A model generated the notes under the pieces. It did no database searches and was not told where the DNA came from. It saw nothing but the letters and a program-made list of their open reading frames with translations. From Aliivibrio sifiae (lineage in GTDB: Bacteria; Pseudomonadota; Gammaproteobacteria; Enterobacterales; Vibrionaceae), in assembly GCF_002954705.1 (NCBI RefSeq), contig NZ_MSCO01000003.1, forward strand, positions 298,897 to 362,896: a DNA stretch of 64,000 nt, in the 5' to 3' direction. Within the stretch, counting starts at the first letter, position 1; every line of letters starts with the position of its first letter. The position numbers and the translations under genes are program-made. Shown piece by piece: positions 20,604-30,636 of this stretch.

Positions 20604-21307
20604 TGTTGAATTTTTCGGGTGTGAAATATCGTTACTATTCAGAGTTGTTTGAATTTGACTTAACTGTGAATGAAGGAGATGTGGTCGCTATTCTCGGTCC
20701 AAGTGGTGCAGGAAAAAGTACGTTACTTAGTTTGCTTGCAGGATTTATTGACCCTGAATCTGGCAATATTAGTATTGAGCAACAATCGTTGTTATCACTA
20801 GCGCCTCATCAGCGACCATTGTCTATGTTATTTCAAGAACATAATCTTTTCGCTCATTTATCGATTGCCGATAATATTGGCCTGGGAATTAAGCCTAATT
20901 TACGTCTCAGTGATAAAGAAAAAGAGCAAGTCACTCGCGCCGCTCAGCAGGTGGGGGTAGGTGAATTATTACATCGATTACCTGAACAACTTTCTGGTGG
21001 CCAAAAACAACGAGTCGCTTTAGCTCGTTGCTTAGTCCAAAAGAAGCCTGTTTTATTATTAGATGAGCCTTTTTCTGCGCTTGATCCTATGTTGAGAGAG
21101 GAGATGATTGCATTAATCCGAGAACTCATTAAGAGTCAAAAGTTAACGGTACTCATGGTGACGCATAGCATTCAAGATGCCAAAGCACTTGCTTCTCATT
21201 ATGCTTTTGTCTGCAGCCATAAAGTATTAAGTTATGGTTTAATATCAGAGTTAATGACGCAAGTAACGCCTCCAGAATTAAGCCGATATTTAGATGCGGT
21301 TAAGTAA
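20603..21307 (+). CDS. thiQ: Thiamine ABC transporter, ATPase
   Basis: 234 residues (E. coli 232). Walker A GPSGAGKST, Q-loop LFQEHNLF, signature LSGGQKQRVALARCL, Walker B LLLDEPFSALD and the switch histidine in MVTHSIQDA are all present. It powers thiamine import through ThiP. The start codon overlaps the thiP stop by one base, so the thiBPQ genes form one riboswitch-controlled operon. Confidence 0.97.
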   Translation: MLNFSGVKYRYYSELFEFDLTVNEGDVVAILGPSGAGKSTLLSLLAGFIDPESGNISIEQQSLLSLAPHQRPLSMLFQEHNLFAHLSIADNIGLGIKPNLRLSDKEKEQVTRAAQQVGVGELLHRLPEQLSGGQKQRVALARCLVQKKPVLLLDEPFSALDPMLREEMIALIRELIKSQKLTVLMVTHSIQDAKALASHYAFVCSHKVLSYGLISELMTQVTPPELSRYLDAVK

Positions 21308-21328
21308 ACTTTTCGCTCTCAAGTTAGG

Positions 21329-21334
21329 TATAAT
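21329..21334 (+). promoter_or_regulatory. Candidate rapA -10 element
   Basis: A perfect TATAAT occurs 160 bp upstream of the rapA start in the 187-bp gap after thiQ. No good -35 hexamer is at the right distance, so this is a partial match only. Confidence 0.35.
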
Positions 21335-21494
21335 CGTCTACACTCAGTTTTATGATAAATAGGCGTGACCTAACTGCTCTCATACAGTAAGATTGGCGCC
21401 CTTTTGAACCTCGCCATTTAGGCTGTCTATTCTCGGTTCTAAAATTCTCACTCTATATAAAATCAATTAATTAATTTTGAGGTGTATTACTACT

Positions 21495-24404
21495 ATGTCA
21501 TTTGCTTTGGGCCAACGTTGGATCAGTGATACAGAAAGTGATTTGGGTTTAGGAACAGTGGTTGCTGTTGACGATAGAACCGTATCCATACTTTTTGCCG
21601 CATCAGAAGAAAACCGTTTATACGCAAAACACGATGCACCCGTTACCCGAGTGATGTTCAATAAGGGAGACACAATTGAAAGCCATGAGGGCTGGTCACT
21701 TGAAGTTGAAGATGTTATTGAAGACGGTGGACTACTTACTTATATAGGTACTCGTGTAGATACAGATGAATTAAATGTTGTTCTTCGTGAGACGTTATTA
21801 AGTCACCAGATCCGCTTTAATAAACCTCAAGACAAATTATTTGCAGGTCAAATAGATCGCATGGATCGCTTTGCTTTGCGTTATCGTGCACTTCAAAATC
21901 AGTATGAGCAACATAAAAATCCAATGCGTGGTTTGTGTGGTATGCGCGCAGGTTTGATCCCGCACCAATTATTTATCGCTCAAGAAGTTGGTCGTCGTTA
22001 CGCACCGCGTGTTTTACTGGCTGATGAAGTTGGTTTAGGTAAGACAATTGAAGCTGGCATGATCATTCATCAACAAGTGCTTTCTAGCCGTGCTGAGCGT
22101 GTATTAATTGTTGTGCCTGAAACATTGCAGCACCAATGGTTAGTTGAAATGATGCGTCGTTTTAACCTACATTTCTCTATTTTTGATGAAGAGCGCTGTA
22201 TTGAATCTTATGCTGATTCAGAAAACCCATTTGATACCGCACAATTGGTACTGTGTTCATTAGATTTTATTCGTAAGAGTAAGCGTCGTTTTGAGCAAGT
22301 TGTTGAAGCTGATTGGGATCTTCTTGTTGTTGATGAAGCTCATCACCTTGAATGGAACCAAACAAAACCAAGTCGTGAATATCAAGTAATCGAAGCGATT
22401 GCAGAAGAAACCGCTGGCGTTTTACTGTTAACGGCAACACCTGAGCAATTAGGTCATGAAAGTCACTTTGCTCGTTTGCGCCTATTAGATCCAGATCGCT
22501 TCTATGATTACGATGCGTTTGTTGAAGAAGAGCGCCAATATCAACCTGTTGCTGATGCCGTTACTGCTTTGATGAGCGGTGATAAGTTACCGAATGATGC
22601 AAAAAATCGAATTACAGAGTTACTTACAGAGCAAGATGTAGAGCCGCTATTTAGAATTATTGAATCATCAGATTCAGAAGAACAACAAAGCCAAGCGCGC
22701 CAAGAATTAGTCGATAATCTAATGGATCGTCATGGTACTGGTCGAGTGTTATTCCGTAATACTCGTGCTGCTATTAAAGGTTTCCCATTACGTAACTTGA
22801 ACTTAATGCCAATGCCTTTACCATCACAATATGCGACTTCTATGCGTGTGGCGACGATGATGGGTGGCCGCATGAGTGATGAAGCTCGTGCAATGAAAAT
22901 GCTTTATCCTGAAGAGATCTTTCAAGAGTTTGAAGGTGATAGTGCAACGTGGTGGCAGTTTGATCCACGAGTTAACTGGTTGCTTGAGTTATTAAAAGAG
23001 AACCGTAATGAGAAAGTACTAATTATTGCTTCTCGTGCTTCAACAGCGTTGCAACTAGAACAAGCGTTACGTGAGCGTGAAGGTATTCGTGGTACGGTTT
23101 TCCATGAAGGTATGTCTATCATTGAACGTGATAAAGCAGCGGCTTACTTCGCACAAGAAGAAGGTGGTGCACAAGTACTTATCTGTTCAGAGATTGGCTC
23201 TGAAGGTCGTAACTTCCAGTTTGCTAACCAATTGGTGATGTTTGATTTACCGTTTAATCCTGATCTACTTGAGCAACGTATTGGTCGTTTGGATCGTATT
23301 GGTCAAAAACGCGATATTGAGATTCATGTTCCGTATTTACAAGGCACATCTCAAGAATTATTAGCTCGTTGGTTTGATGAAGGTTTAAATGCTTTTGGTG
23401 AAACCTGTCCAACAGGTCGAGCGGTATATGAAAAATTCTCTGATACGATCATTGCCATTTTGGCGACGGGTAAATCAGATGGATTAGAATCTTTGATTGA
23501 AGAATCTGCAGAACTTAATAAAGAATTAAAAGGGCAATTAGAGCAAGGTCGAGATCGCTTATTAGAAGTTCACTCTAATGGTGGTGAGAAAGCCAAAGCC
23601 CTTGCTGAGAAAATTGCAGCAACTGACGGTGATACGAACTTAGTTAATTTTGCATTAAACCTATTTGATACGATTGGTTTGAATCAGGATGACAAAGGCG
23701 AAAATGCCATTGTTGTTACTCCGGCAGAAAATATGTTGGTCTCAAGCTACCCAGGTTTACCTTACGAAGGTTGTACGATTACGTTTGATCGTGAAACGGC
23801 ACTTTCTCGTGAAGACATGAATTTGATCAGCTGGGAACACCCAATGATCCAAGGTGGTATTGATTTAGTATTAACTGAAGGTGTGGGCGCTACGGCTGTT
23901 TCTTTATTAAAGAACAAAGCTCTACCAGCGGGTACTTTATTACTTGAATTGGTTTATGTGGTGGATGCACAAGCGCCTAAGCAAAGTGGTATCGGTCGTT
24001 TCTTACCTAAAACGCCAATCCGTTTAATGATGGATGGTAAAGGTAATGATCTTTCAGCTCAAGTTGAGTTTGAAAGCTTTAATCGTCAGTTAAGTCCGGT
24101 CAACCGCCATATGGCAAGTAAGCTTGTGAACTCTGTTCAAAAAGAGATCCATGCGCTAATTGATACGGCTGAAGTAAGCATTGAAGATCGTATTGAAGCG
24201 GTTCGAGTCGATGCAAACGCAGAGATGAAAGCTGCATTAAATGCAGAGCTAGAGCGTTTACAAGCATTGAAAGCGGTAAACCCAAATATCCGTGATGAAG
24301 AGTTAACTCAAATCGAAACTCAAATGAGTGAGCTTTCTGGATACATAGGTAAAGCGCAAGTTCAGCTTGATTCACTGCGTTTAATCGTTGTGAGCCATAA
24401 CTAA
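21495..24404 (+). CDS. rapA: RNA polymerase-associated Swi2/Snf2 ATPase RapA
   Basis: 969 residues (E. coli 968). RapA binds RNA polymerase and recycles it using an SNF2-type ATPase. The start [20 protein letters not shown] matches the family; the frame runs a little further upstream without support, while GAGGTG lies 10 bp before this ATG. N-terminal Tudor-like region, Walker [16 protein letters not shown], helicase box [12 protein letters not shown], and helicase C motif [13 protein letters not shown] are seen. rluA follows 2 bp after its stop, as in E. coli. Confidence 0.97.
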   Translation: MSFALGQRWISDTESDLGLGTVVAVDDRTVSILFAASEENRLYAKHDAPVTRVMFNKGDTIESHEGWSLEVEDVIEDGGLLTYIGTRVDTDELNVVLRETLLSHQIRFNKPQDKLFAGQIDRMDRFALRYRALQNQYEQHKNPMRGLCGMRAGLIPHQLFIAQEVGRRYAPRVLLADEVGLGKTIEAGMIIHQQVLSSRAERVLIVVPETLQHQWLVEMMRRFNLHFSIFDEERCIESYADSENPFDTAQLVLCSLDFIRKSKRRFEQVVEADWDLLVVDEAHHLEWNQTKPSREYQVIEAIAEETAGVLLLTATPEQLGHESHFARLRLLDPDRFYDYDAFVEEERQYQPVADAVTALMSGDKLPNDAKNRITELLTEQDVEPLFRIIESSDSEEQQSQARQELVDNLMDRHGTGRVLFRNTRAAIKGFPLRNLNLMPMPLPSQYATSMRVATMMGGRMSDEARAMKMLYPEEIFQEFEGDSATWWQFDPRVNWLLELLKENRNEKVLIIASRASTALQLEQALREREGIRGTVFHEGMSIIERDKAAAYFAQEEGGAQVLICSEIGSEGRNFQFANQLVMFDLPFNPDLLEQRIGRLDRIGQKRDIEIHVPYLQGTSQELLARWFDEGLNAFGETCPTGRAVYEKFSDTIIAILATGKSDGLESLIEESAELNKELKGQLEQGRDRLLEVHSNGGEKAKALAEKIAATDGDTNLVNFALNLFDTIGLNQDDKGENAIVVTPAENMLVSSYPGLPYEGCTITFDRETALSREDMNLISWEHPMIQGGIDLVLTEGVGATAVSLLKNKALPAGTLLLELVYVVDAQAPKQSGIGRFLPKTPIRLMMDGKGNDLSAQVEFESFNRQLSPVNRHMASKLVNSVQKEIHALIDTAEVSIEDRIEAVRVDANAEMKAALNAELERLQALKAVNPNIRDEELTQIETQMSELSGYIGKAQVQLDSLRLIVVSHN

Positions 24405-24406
24405 TC

Positions 24407-25141
24407 ATGGCAATGCTTGAATACAATCCACCAATGGAACCGCTTGATATTGTCTATCAAGACGAAGCGATTCTTGCGGTGAATAAACCTGCCGGATTAC
24501 TCTCTAACCCCGGCAGGGCGCCAGAGCACTATGACAGTGTATGGTCCCGTGTTATTGCTGAGTTTCCAGAAGCTCAACTTGTACACCGCCTTGATATGTC
24601 GACGTCTGGACTGATGATTTTTGCTTTATATAAAGAAGCTGAAAGGCACATTAAAAAACAGTTTCAGTACCGTTTAACTCATAAAGTGTATTACGCACGA
24701 GTATGGGGAAAAGTCGAGAAAACAGAAGGTCATATTGATTTACCGCTAATTTGTGATTGGCCAAATCGTCCACGCCAAATGGTGTGTTACGAGCATGGAA
24801 AGCCATCACAAACGGGGTATCAAGTGATACAGGTTGAAGATAAGACAACATTAGTGCGTTTATTACCGATTACGGGCCGCTCTCATCAACTGCGTGTGCA
24901 TATGATGGAAGAAGGTCATGAGATTGTCGGTGATGAGTTTTACGCATGTGAAGAGGCTCTGGCGTTTTCTGAACGTTTGCAATTGCACTCAGCTGAATTG
25001 AGTTTTTATCATCCTGAGACTGAGCAATTTATCAGTTTATTTGCGCCTTGTGAGTTTTACCCAGAAGCAAAATCTGGTGTGTTAGATTTAATGGATATTG
25101 CGCCAATAAGACCTGATTATAAAACTTTACCTAAGCAGTAA
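24407..25141 (+). CDS. rluA: Dual-specificity rRNA/tRNA pseudouridine synthase RluA
   Basis: 244 residues (E. coli RluA 219). In E. coli it makes pseudouridine at 23S rRNA position 746 and tRNA position 32. The N-terminus MAMLEYNPPMEP resembles E. coli RluA, and the catalytic motif is LVHRLDMSTSGLM, with the active-site aspartate. The motif TGRSHQLRVHM is also present. The extra length lies at the C-terminus. It starts 2 bp after rapA and is probably co-transcribed. Confidence 0.94.
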   Translation: MAMLEYNPPMEPLDIVYQDEAILAVNKPAGLLSNPGRAPEHYDSVWSRVIAEFPEAQLVHRLDMSTSGLMIFALYKEAERHIKKQFQYRLTHKVYYARVWGKVEKTEGHIDLPLICDWPNRPRQMVCYEHGKPSQTGYQVIQVEDKTTLVRLLPITGRSHQLRVHMMEEGHEIVGDEFYACEEALAFSERLQLHSAELSFYHPETEQFISLFAPCEFYPEAKSGVLDLMDIAPIRPDYKTLPKQ

Positions 25142-25164
25142 GGGTTTTCATATACGACTAAAAA

Positions 25165-25198
25165 CAAAAAAGGAGCCGATGAGCTCCTTTTATTTTTA
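25165..25198. terminator. Terminator shared by rluA and uspA
   Basis: AAAAGGAGC (25168-25176) pairs with GCTCCTTTT (25183-25191), with A-rich sequence on one side and TATTTTTAG on the other. It lies between convergent rluA and the uspA-type gene and could act in both directions. Confidence 0.85.
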
Positions 25199-25210
25199 GT
25201 TACAGATAAG

Positions 25211-25648
25211 TTAACCTTGAGGTTTAACTACCATAACGTTGATTGGAGAGTTTTCGACTACTTTACTCGCTACAGAACCGAGCATGACTTTATCTATTTT
25301 AGAGCGTTTATGACTTGGCATTACGATTAGGTCTGCGCCTAGACGTTCAGCATAATCTAAAATAGTGACGTAAGGTTTACCTTCCGCAACGTGTACTCTA
25401 TATACCACGTCTTCATCTACAAACTTAGCCGCAAATTCATTCAGTTGTTTTGATACATCGTCTTTCATTTGCTTTGCTGCACCTTTAGGAAAATAAGTCG
25501 ACACCATCGACATATGAATCCCAGGTAATACATTCAGCAAATGAAGTTCAGCATTAGAATGTTTTGCGTGCCAAACTGCTAGTTCAACCGCTTTATCAGC
25601 AAAGCCTTTATCATTTAAATCTACTGGAACCAAAATTTGTTTATACAT
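25211..25648 (-). CDS. Universal stress protein, UspA family
   Basis: 145 residues, single Usp domain: N-terminal YKQILVPVDLNDKGFADKAV and C-terminal MPSHKRSKIDKVMLGSVASKV, followed by INVMVVKP. The usual Gly-x2-Gly of ATP-binding members reads Ser-His-Lys-Arg here, closer to the UspF/UspG style. It is the last gene of the TRAP cluster, 55 bp after the permease gene. A UspA protein (TeaD) modulates the ectoine TRAP transporter in Halomonas, so a link to transport control is plausible but unproven here. Confidence 0.88.
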   Translation of the reverse strand: MYKQILVPVDLNDKGFADKAVELAVWHAKHSNAELHLLNVLPGIHMSMVSTYFPKGAAKQMKDDVSKQLNEFAAKFVDEDVVYRVHVAEGKPYVTILDYAERLGADLIVMPSHKRSKIDKVMLGSVASKVVENSPINVMVVKPQG

Positions 25649-25703
25649 AATTTTTATTACCTAATTAGGGGAGTACTTCTCCCCTTAGATTCCATTCATT
25701 AAT

Positions 25704-28283
25704 TTATGCCGCTAAGTTTTCCTTTTTAGCTCGGCGACGCTGATTAAAGCCTAGTGCAAACAATAAAAGAAGAGTTGGTACAAATACCCATTCTTTTAAT
25801 GGTCGGTCTGCATCAAGAACCACATTCTTTATTTCCCAATCAAAATCTATTCCTGAAGCTTCAGCAGGACTGCCAAACTCGACCATGTCTACGATCATTT
25901 TGTTATCAATCTCAGATAACATAAGTCCCATAGAGCTAACTCGATCTTCACCAGTAACTGCTCGATCTTCAAAAGGCAAACGAACCGTTTTACTTACGAC
26001 ATCACCTTCAAGATTCTGACCGACAACTTCTAATGTCAGTGATTGTCCCACATTTAAGTCTTCAGCAATTTGAGCAATCTCAATACCTTGATAATAATCT
26101 TTGGCAGGATAGATCTTATCCCACCAAAAACCAGGACGGAATAATGAAAAAGTGATCAGAAGTAGTAAAACGACCTCCCACCATTTTGTTTTCGTAAACC
26201 ACCAGCCTTGAGTTGCCGCTGAGAAGGTCAACATAGCAATGATAGAAGAGATAATTGTTAGAGCTAAATGCCACCAAGAATCAATGCCCATTAGCAATAG
26301 TTGGGTATTGAAGACAAACATGAAAGGCAAAATAGCGGTACGAATATCGTAGGTGAAACCTTGAATACCTGTGCGGATTGGATCTGATTTAGCAATCGCG
26401 GCAGCTGCAAATGCGGCTAGACCTACAGGAGGAGTGTCATCGGCTAAAATACCAAAATAAAACACAAATAAGTGAACCGCAATTAATGGAATAATCAAAC
26501 CGTGCGCAGCACCTAGAGTTACAATAACTGGAGCCATCAAAGTGGATACAACAATGTAGTTAGCCGTTGTTGGCAAGCCCATTCCTAAGATTAGGCTAAT
26601 TACCGCGGTAAATAACAGCATAAGAATGATGCTACCACCAGAGATAAATTCTACAAAGTCAGTCATGACTAGTCCGATACCCGTTAAGGTTACGACACCA
26701 ACAACAATACCAGCCGCTGCGGTCGCCACACCAATACCAATCATGTTTCGAGCGCCTGATACTAGGCTCTCTAGTAAATCATCAAACCCTTGTTTTACTT
26801 GTTCAGCGGCATTGCCTTCTTTGGTAAAGAAACCAATTAATGGGCGCTGAGTCAGTAAAATGAAAATCATAAATACTGATGCCCAAAAAGCAGACAAACC
26901 CGGTGAGAAGCGTTCAACTGTTAAACACCATACTAATACGACGATTGGTAATAAGAAATGCAGGCCAGATTTAATGGTTGGTCCTGGATCGGGTACTTCA
27001 GTCAGTTCTTCATCAATCGCCATCATGGCATGTTCTTGATATTTTGCAGAGATGCTAACTAAGCCAACATAAGAAAGTAATAGAGCAACGGTTACAATTG
27101 GGGTTGCGGCATCACCAAAGGCATCTTTAGTCCAGCCAATACCGTAATAAACAGCAGCGCTCATAACACAAAGACCTAAAATGGTTCCTGTGAATGAAAG
27201 TAAGCTGTGAAGTAACTTTGGTGTATGGCGACGAGGAAGGCCGGTCATTCCTGCTTTACATGCTTCTAGATGAACAATGTAAAGTAGGGCGATATAAGAA
27301 ATTAGGGCGGGTAATAACGCAGCTTTAATTACTTCTACATAAGAGATACCAACGTATTCAACCATTAAGAATGCTGCTGCACCCATAATTGGTGGTGTTA
27401 ACTGTCCGTTGGTTGAGGCGGCAACTTCGACAGCTCCTGCTTTTTCACCAGAGAAGCCAACACGTTTCATTAGTGGAATCGTAAACGTACCTGTGGTTAC
27501 GACGTTAGCGATAGAAGAACCAGATACTAGGCCAGATAAGCCAGAAGCAACGACCGCCGCTTTTGCTGGACCGCCTTTCATATGACCAAGTAAAGAGAAA
27601 GCCACTTTAATAAAATAAGCACCTGCGCCTGCTTTTTCTAGCATGGCACCAAAAAGCACAAATAAGAAAACGAATGAGGTTGAAACGCCTAAAGCAACGC
27701 CAAAAACACCTTCAGTTGTTAACCATAGGTGTGACATTGCTTTGTTTAGGCTCGCGCCCTTGTGTGCAATTACATCTGGCATATGAGGGCCAGCAAAGGT
27801 GTAAAGCAAAAATACTGCAGCTACAACCATAAGTGGTGGACCTAAAGCACGACGAGTTGCCTCAAGCAATAACACCATACCAACGACTGATGCAATGATG
27901 TCAGGAGTTGTTGGTGCCCCTGAACGATCAGCAAGTTGTGCATAAAAAATATAAATATAAGCAGCAGAAAAACTACCAGCGAAAGCAAGAGCCCAATCAA
28001 TGGCTGGAATACGATCTCGTGGTGAGTTTTTTAAGGCGGGATACGCGGTGAAAGCTAAAAAGATAGCAAACGCTAAATGTACTGAGCGAGCTTCTGTATC
28101 ATTAAGTATGCCGAAATCAAAAATGAACGGTAAAGGGGAAGCATACCAGAGTTGGAATAGAGACCAACATAGTGGAACAAACCATAGAATTCGGCCTGAT
28201 AATCCTTGCGGTGAACGGGCACCTGTATCAGATTGGGCCACCATTTCTTGCACATCTTGTGACGTATTTGACGACTGCGTCAT
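25704..28283 (-). CDS. TRAP transporter fused permease (TAXI type) with C-terminal DUF3394-like domain
   Basis: 859 residues from the ATG preceded by AAGGAAAAGTAC; an upstream in-frame start adds 11 residues but lacks such a site. The first part holds the small-subunit-like (DctQ) helices and the middle a large DctM-type permease (for example GMGLPTTANYIVVSTLMAP and ADDTPPVGLAAFAAAAI). The last ~180 residues are a soluble segment resembling DUF3394, with a PDZ-like VEFGSPAEASGIDFDWEI, then one more membrane helix and a basic end. The substrate is unknown. TRAP carriers are driven by ion gradients. It partners the TAXI binding protein upstream. Confidence 0.92.
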   Translation of the reverse strand: MTQSSNTSQDVQEMVAQSDTGARSPQGLSGRILWFVPLCWSLFQLWYASPLPFIFDFGILNDTEARSVHLAFAIFLAFTAYPALKNSPRDRIPAIDWALAFAGSFSAAYIYIFYAQLADRSGAPTTPDIIASVVGMVLLLEATRRALGPPLMVVAAVFLLYTFAGPHMPDVIAHKGASLNKAMSHLWLTTEGVFGVALGVSTSFVFLFVLFGAMLEKAGAGAYFIKVAFSLLGHMKGGPAKAAVVASGLSGLVSGSSIANVVTTGTFTIPLMKRVGFSGEKAGAVEVAASTNGQLTPPIMGAAAFLMVEYVGISYVEVIKAALLPALISYIALLYIVHLEACKAGMTGLPRRHTPKLLHSLLSFTGTILGLCVMSAAVYYGIGWTKDAFGDAATPIVTVALLLSYVGLVSISAKYQEHAMMAIDEELTEVPDPGPTIKSGLHFLLPIVVLVWCLTVERFSPGLSAFWASVFMIFILLTQRPLIGFFTKEGNAAEQVKQGFDDLLESLVSGARNMIGIGVATAAAGIVVGVVTLTGIGLVMTDFVEFISGGSIILMLLFTAVISLILGMGLPTTANYIVVSTLMAPVIVTLGAAHGLIIPLIAVHLFVFYFGILADDTPPVGLAAFAAAAIAKSDPIRTGIQGFTYDIRTAILPFMFVFNTQLLLMGIDSWWHLALTIISSIIAMLTFSAATQGWWFTKTKWWEVVLLLLITFSLFRPGFWWDKIYPAKDYYQGIEIAQIAEDLNVGQSLTLEVVGQNLEGDVVSKTVRLPFEDRAVTGEDRVSSMGLMLSEIDNKMIVDMVEFGSPAEASGIDFDWEIKNVVLDADRPLKEWVFVPTLLLLFALGFNQRRRAKKENLAA

Positions 28284-28442
28284 GTACTTTTCCTTAGTGA
28301 TGGTCGAATCTAACACTCAATCATTAAGTATTAGATTACTGAATATAAGCCAATATATAGGCTAGAAATAACCGATCTTCAAATCCGTTTTATTATTGAT
28401 TGTTATCCGTTGTATGGAAAGATCAGGGGGGAGCGAAGAAAT

Positions 28443-28463
28443 GAAGAGACCAATGGCCTCTTC
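28443..28463 (-). promoter_or_regulatory. Hairpin between TAXI binding protein and permease genes
   Basis: On the reverse strand GAAGAGGCC pairs with GGTCTCTTC around an ATT loop. The following bases are only mildly T-rich, so it is either a weak attenuator or an mRNA-stabilising structure that keeps the binding protein more abundant than the permease. Confidence 0.4.
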
Positions 28464-28511
28464 ACTTTATAGTCACGTTACTTATCAAAAGTTACGTACG
28501 TAGAAGAAAAA

Positions 28512-29486
28512 CTATTTTAGTAGACCAACTTCTTTGTAATATTTCACAGCACCAGGGTGTAGTGGAATAGAAAGACCTGCTTTTACCATGTCTTCTTTTT
28601 TCAAGGTTGCAAATGCAGGGTGAAGGCGTTTGAATGTATCAAAGTTTTCAAACACTGCTTTTGCTACGCTGTAAGCAACTTCGTCTGAAACATCTGATGT
28701 TGTTACCATTGTTGCTGCTACACCAAAACTATTAACATCACCTTCTGTACCACGATACATACCTGCTGGAACTGTGCTGTATGCATAGTAAGGGTTATCA
28801 GCAACGATTTTATCAATCTTAGGTCCAGTAGCAGATACTAGTTTTGCGTCACATGATGTAGTTGCTTCTTTGATTGAGCCATTTGGGTGACCAACCATGT
28901 AAATGAAAGCATCAATTTTATTATCACAAAGAGCTTGAGAACGCTCTGAACCTTTTAGCTCTGAAGCAAGCTTAAAGCTATCATTTGTCCAACCCATGGC
29001 ATCCATTACGACACCCATTGTTGCACGGTCACCAGACCCTGGATTACCAATGTTTACACGTTTACCTTCAAGATCAGCAACGTTGTTAATACCTGAATCT
29101 TTACGAGCGATGATGTTAAAAGGTTCTGTATGAAGAGAGAACATCGCACGGAGTTTCTTATAAGGGCCTTGAGCTTCAAATTTACTTGTGCCGTTGTAAC
29201 CATGGTACTGCCAATCTGACTGTACGATACCAAAGTCCAGTTCGCCTGAACGGATAGTATTTACGTTATAGATAGAACCACCAGTTGATTCCACAGAACA
29301 GCGAACATTATGCTCCTTGCGATCTTTATTCACTAATTTACAGATAGCACCACCCGTTGGGTAATAAACACCTGTTACAGAGCCTGTTCCAATAGTAATG
29401 AAATCTTGAGCACTTGCTGAGCTCATGCCTGCACCAAACATTGCTGCAGCAATAGCGCTTGCTTTAATTAAGGTTTTTAATGCCAT
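28512..29486 (-). CDS. TAXI-family TRAP transporter solute-binding protein
   Basis: 324 residues with a signal peptide ending at SSASA-QD. The mature N-terminus FITIGTGSVTGVYYPTGGAIC is the TAXI family hallmark, followed by VESTGGSIYNVNTIRSGELDFGIVQSD split over the usual positions. It captures an unidentified substrate in the periplasm for the fused permease encoded 228 bp downstream. It is the first gene of the three-gene reverse cluster, with AAGGAAAGGAATAAC before the ATG. Confidence 0.93.
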   Translation of the reverse strand: MALKTLIKASAIAAAMFGAGMSSASAQDFITIGTGSVTGVYYPTGGAICKLVNKDRKEHNVRCSVESTGGSIYNVNTIRSGELDFGIVQSDWQYHGYNGTSKFEAQGPYKKLRAMFSLHTEPFNIIARKDSGINNVADLEGKRVNIGNPGSGDRATMGVVMDAMGWTNDSFKLASELKGSERSQALCDNKIDAFIYMVGHPNGSIKEATTSCDAKLVSATGPKIDKIVADNPYYAYSTVPAGMYRGTEGDVNSFGVAATMVTTSDVSDEVAYSVAKAVFENFDTFKRLHPAFATLKKEDMVKAGLSIPLHPGAVKYYKEVGLLK

Positions 29487-29833
29487 GTTATTCCTTTCCT
29501 TATTATTGTGTTTCTTTACTGTTTTAAAAGATCTCTAAAAGTGAGAGATAATGAAAGTAAGAAACCGTATTTATTCACTTCATTGTAAAGTGTTTTAAAT
29601 TTCCTGTTACAGAAATGGCATGTGAATGATAGCAAATTAATGCGCACTTTTTAAAATAGTGTTAATTAAATTATGTCAAAACTGTGAAATAAATAACTAT
29701 TGATTCTATTAATAATTAGCACAATGTGTGGTTTTAACATTTCTGCTGTATTTACTAATGATTTTAATGGAGAAGAATATACGGAGAGAGGTCGCTTTAA
29801 TAAAAGAAAAGCGACCTTTATAAAGAAGCTGGT
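29487..29833. other. Intergenic region between the TAXI gene and argR
   Basis: 347 bp of AT-rich sequence without a plausible gene. It must carry the promoter of the TAXI/TRAP cluster on the reverse strand, but I see no convincing paired hexamers. A loose inverted repeat ATTTCCTGTTACAGAAAT lies near 29598-29616 and could be an operator. The argR-proximal end holds the hairpin at 29790-29816. Confidence 0.5.
29790..29816 (-). terminator. Probable argR terminator
   Basis: GGTCGCTTT pairs exactly with AAAGCGACC, 18 bp beyond the argR stop. The T-tract on the reverse strand is poor (CTCTCTCC), so it may be an inefficient terminator. Confidence 0.5.
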
Positions 29834-30304
29834 TTAAATACTGTATTCAAATAGGTCACAAACAGAATCGAATAACTTCGAGACTTCAATGTTTCTGGTT
29901 GGTGTAATGAAGATAGTATCATCGCCAGCAACGACACCTAAAATACCTTCAGATTTACCTAAAGAGTCTAATAAGCGAGCAATTAATTGAGCAGCGCCAG
30001 GGCCTGTGTGAATAACAACTAATGCATTGTTGTAATCAATATCCATCACTAGTTCACGTAAAGAGCTTGAAACCGTAGGTACGCCAAGTTCAATGGGTAG
30101 GCAATACACCATTTCCATTTTGGCATTACGAGTTCGAACCGCGCCAAACTTAGTTAGCATTCGTGATACTTTTGATTGATTTATGTTATCGAAACCAGAG
30201 ATACGAAGGGCATCAACAATTTCACCTTGCGAACCAAATCGTTCTGCTTTAAGAATGGATTTAAATTCTTTAACTAATAGTTCTTGCTTTTCATTATTTC
30301 GCAT
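29834..30304 (-). CDS. argR: Arginine repressor ArgR
   Basis: 156 residues, exactly the E. coli length. The N-terminal winged helix includes [20 protein letters not shown] and [19 protein letters not shown]; the C-terminal oligomerisation domain has the arginine-binding [13 protein letters not shown]. It represses arginine biosynthesis genes as an arginine-bound hexamer. It is divergent from mdh, as in vibrios and E. coli, and likely autoregulated through boxes in the intergenic region. Confidence 0.97.
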   Translation of the reverse strand: MRNNEKQELLVKEFKSILKAERFGSQGEIVDALRISGFDNINQSKVSRMLTKFGAVRTRNAKMEMVYCLPIELGVPTVSSSLRELVMDIDYNNALVVIHTGPGAAQLIARLLDSLGKSEGILGVVAGDDTIFITPTRNIEVSKLFDSVCDLFEYSI

Positions 30305-30319
30305 GATGTTTTGATTCTT

Positions 30320-30358
30320 TTTGCAATAATTATAACTATTCTCGCATAATTATTTAAG
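30320..30358. promoter_or_regulatory. Candidate ARG boxes (argR operator)
   Basis: CGCATAATTATTTA (30343-30356) matches the ARG-box core TGAATwwwwATTCA at 7 of 10 specified positions. A weaker copy TGCAATAATTATAA lies exactly 21 bp away (30322-30335), the spacing usual for paired ARG boxes. Both lie 16-55 bp upstream of argR. Confidence 0.45.
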
Positions 30359-30544
30359 TATAACCAAATCAAAATGGCATTTATGTGAATACTTACTCAT
30401 GAATTATTCATTTCTTTTTGCCCAAGATCTCTAATTCGTTAGACAATTTCATTTACAAACAAGGATAAATGCAAGTAGAGTCGCGTTCAGTTTGTAGCTG
30501 GTTAGGATGTCATTGCGTAAGGTCGCAAAGCGAAGCAAATAGCA

Positions 30545-30571
30545 TTGAATTTAATTTGAGCTTGCTATAAC
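30545..30571 (+). promoter_or_regulatory. Candidate mdh promoter
   Basis: TTGAAT (30545-30550) and an extended -10 TGC-TATAAC (30563-30571) lie 66 bp upstream of mdh. The 15-bp spacer is short, but an extended -10 can tolerate this. The rest of the 332-bp argR-mdh gap holds no gene that I can support. Confidence 0.45.
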
Positions 30572-30636
30572 GTCACTTTCAGTTTGAAAGTAAATTAATA
30601 ATAAAAATATACCTCTACCACTCAAGGAGAACGAAC

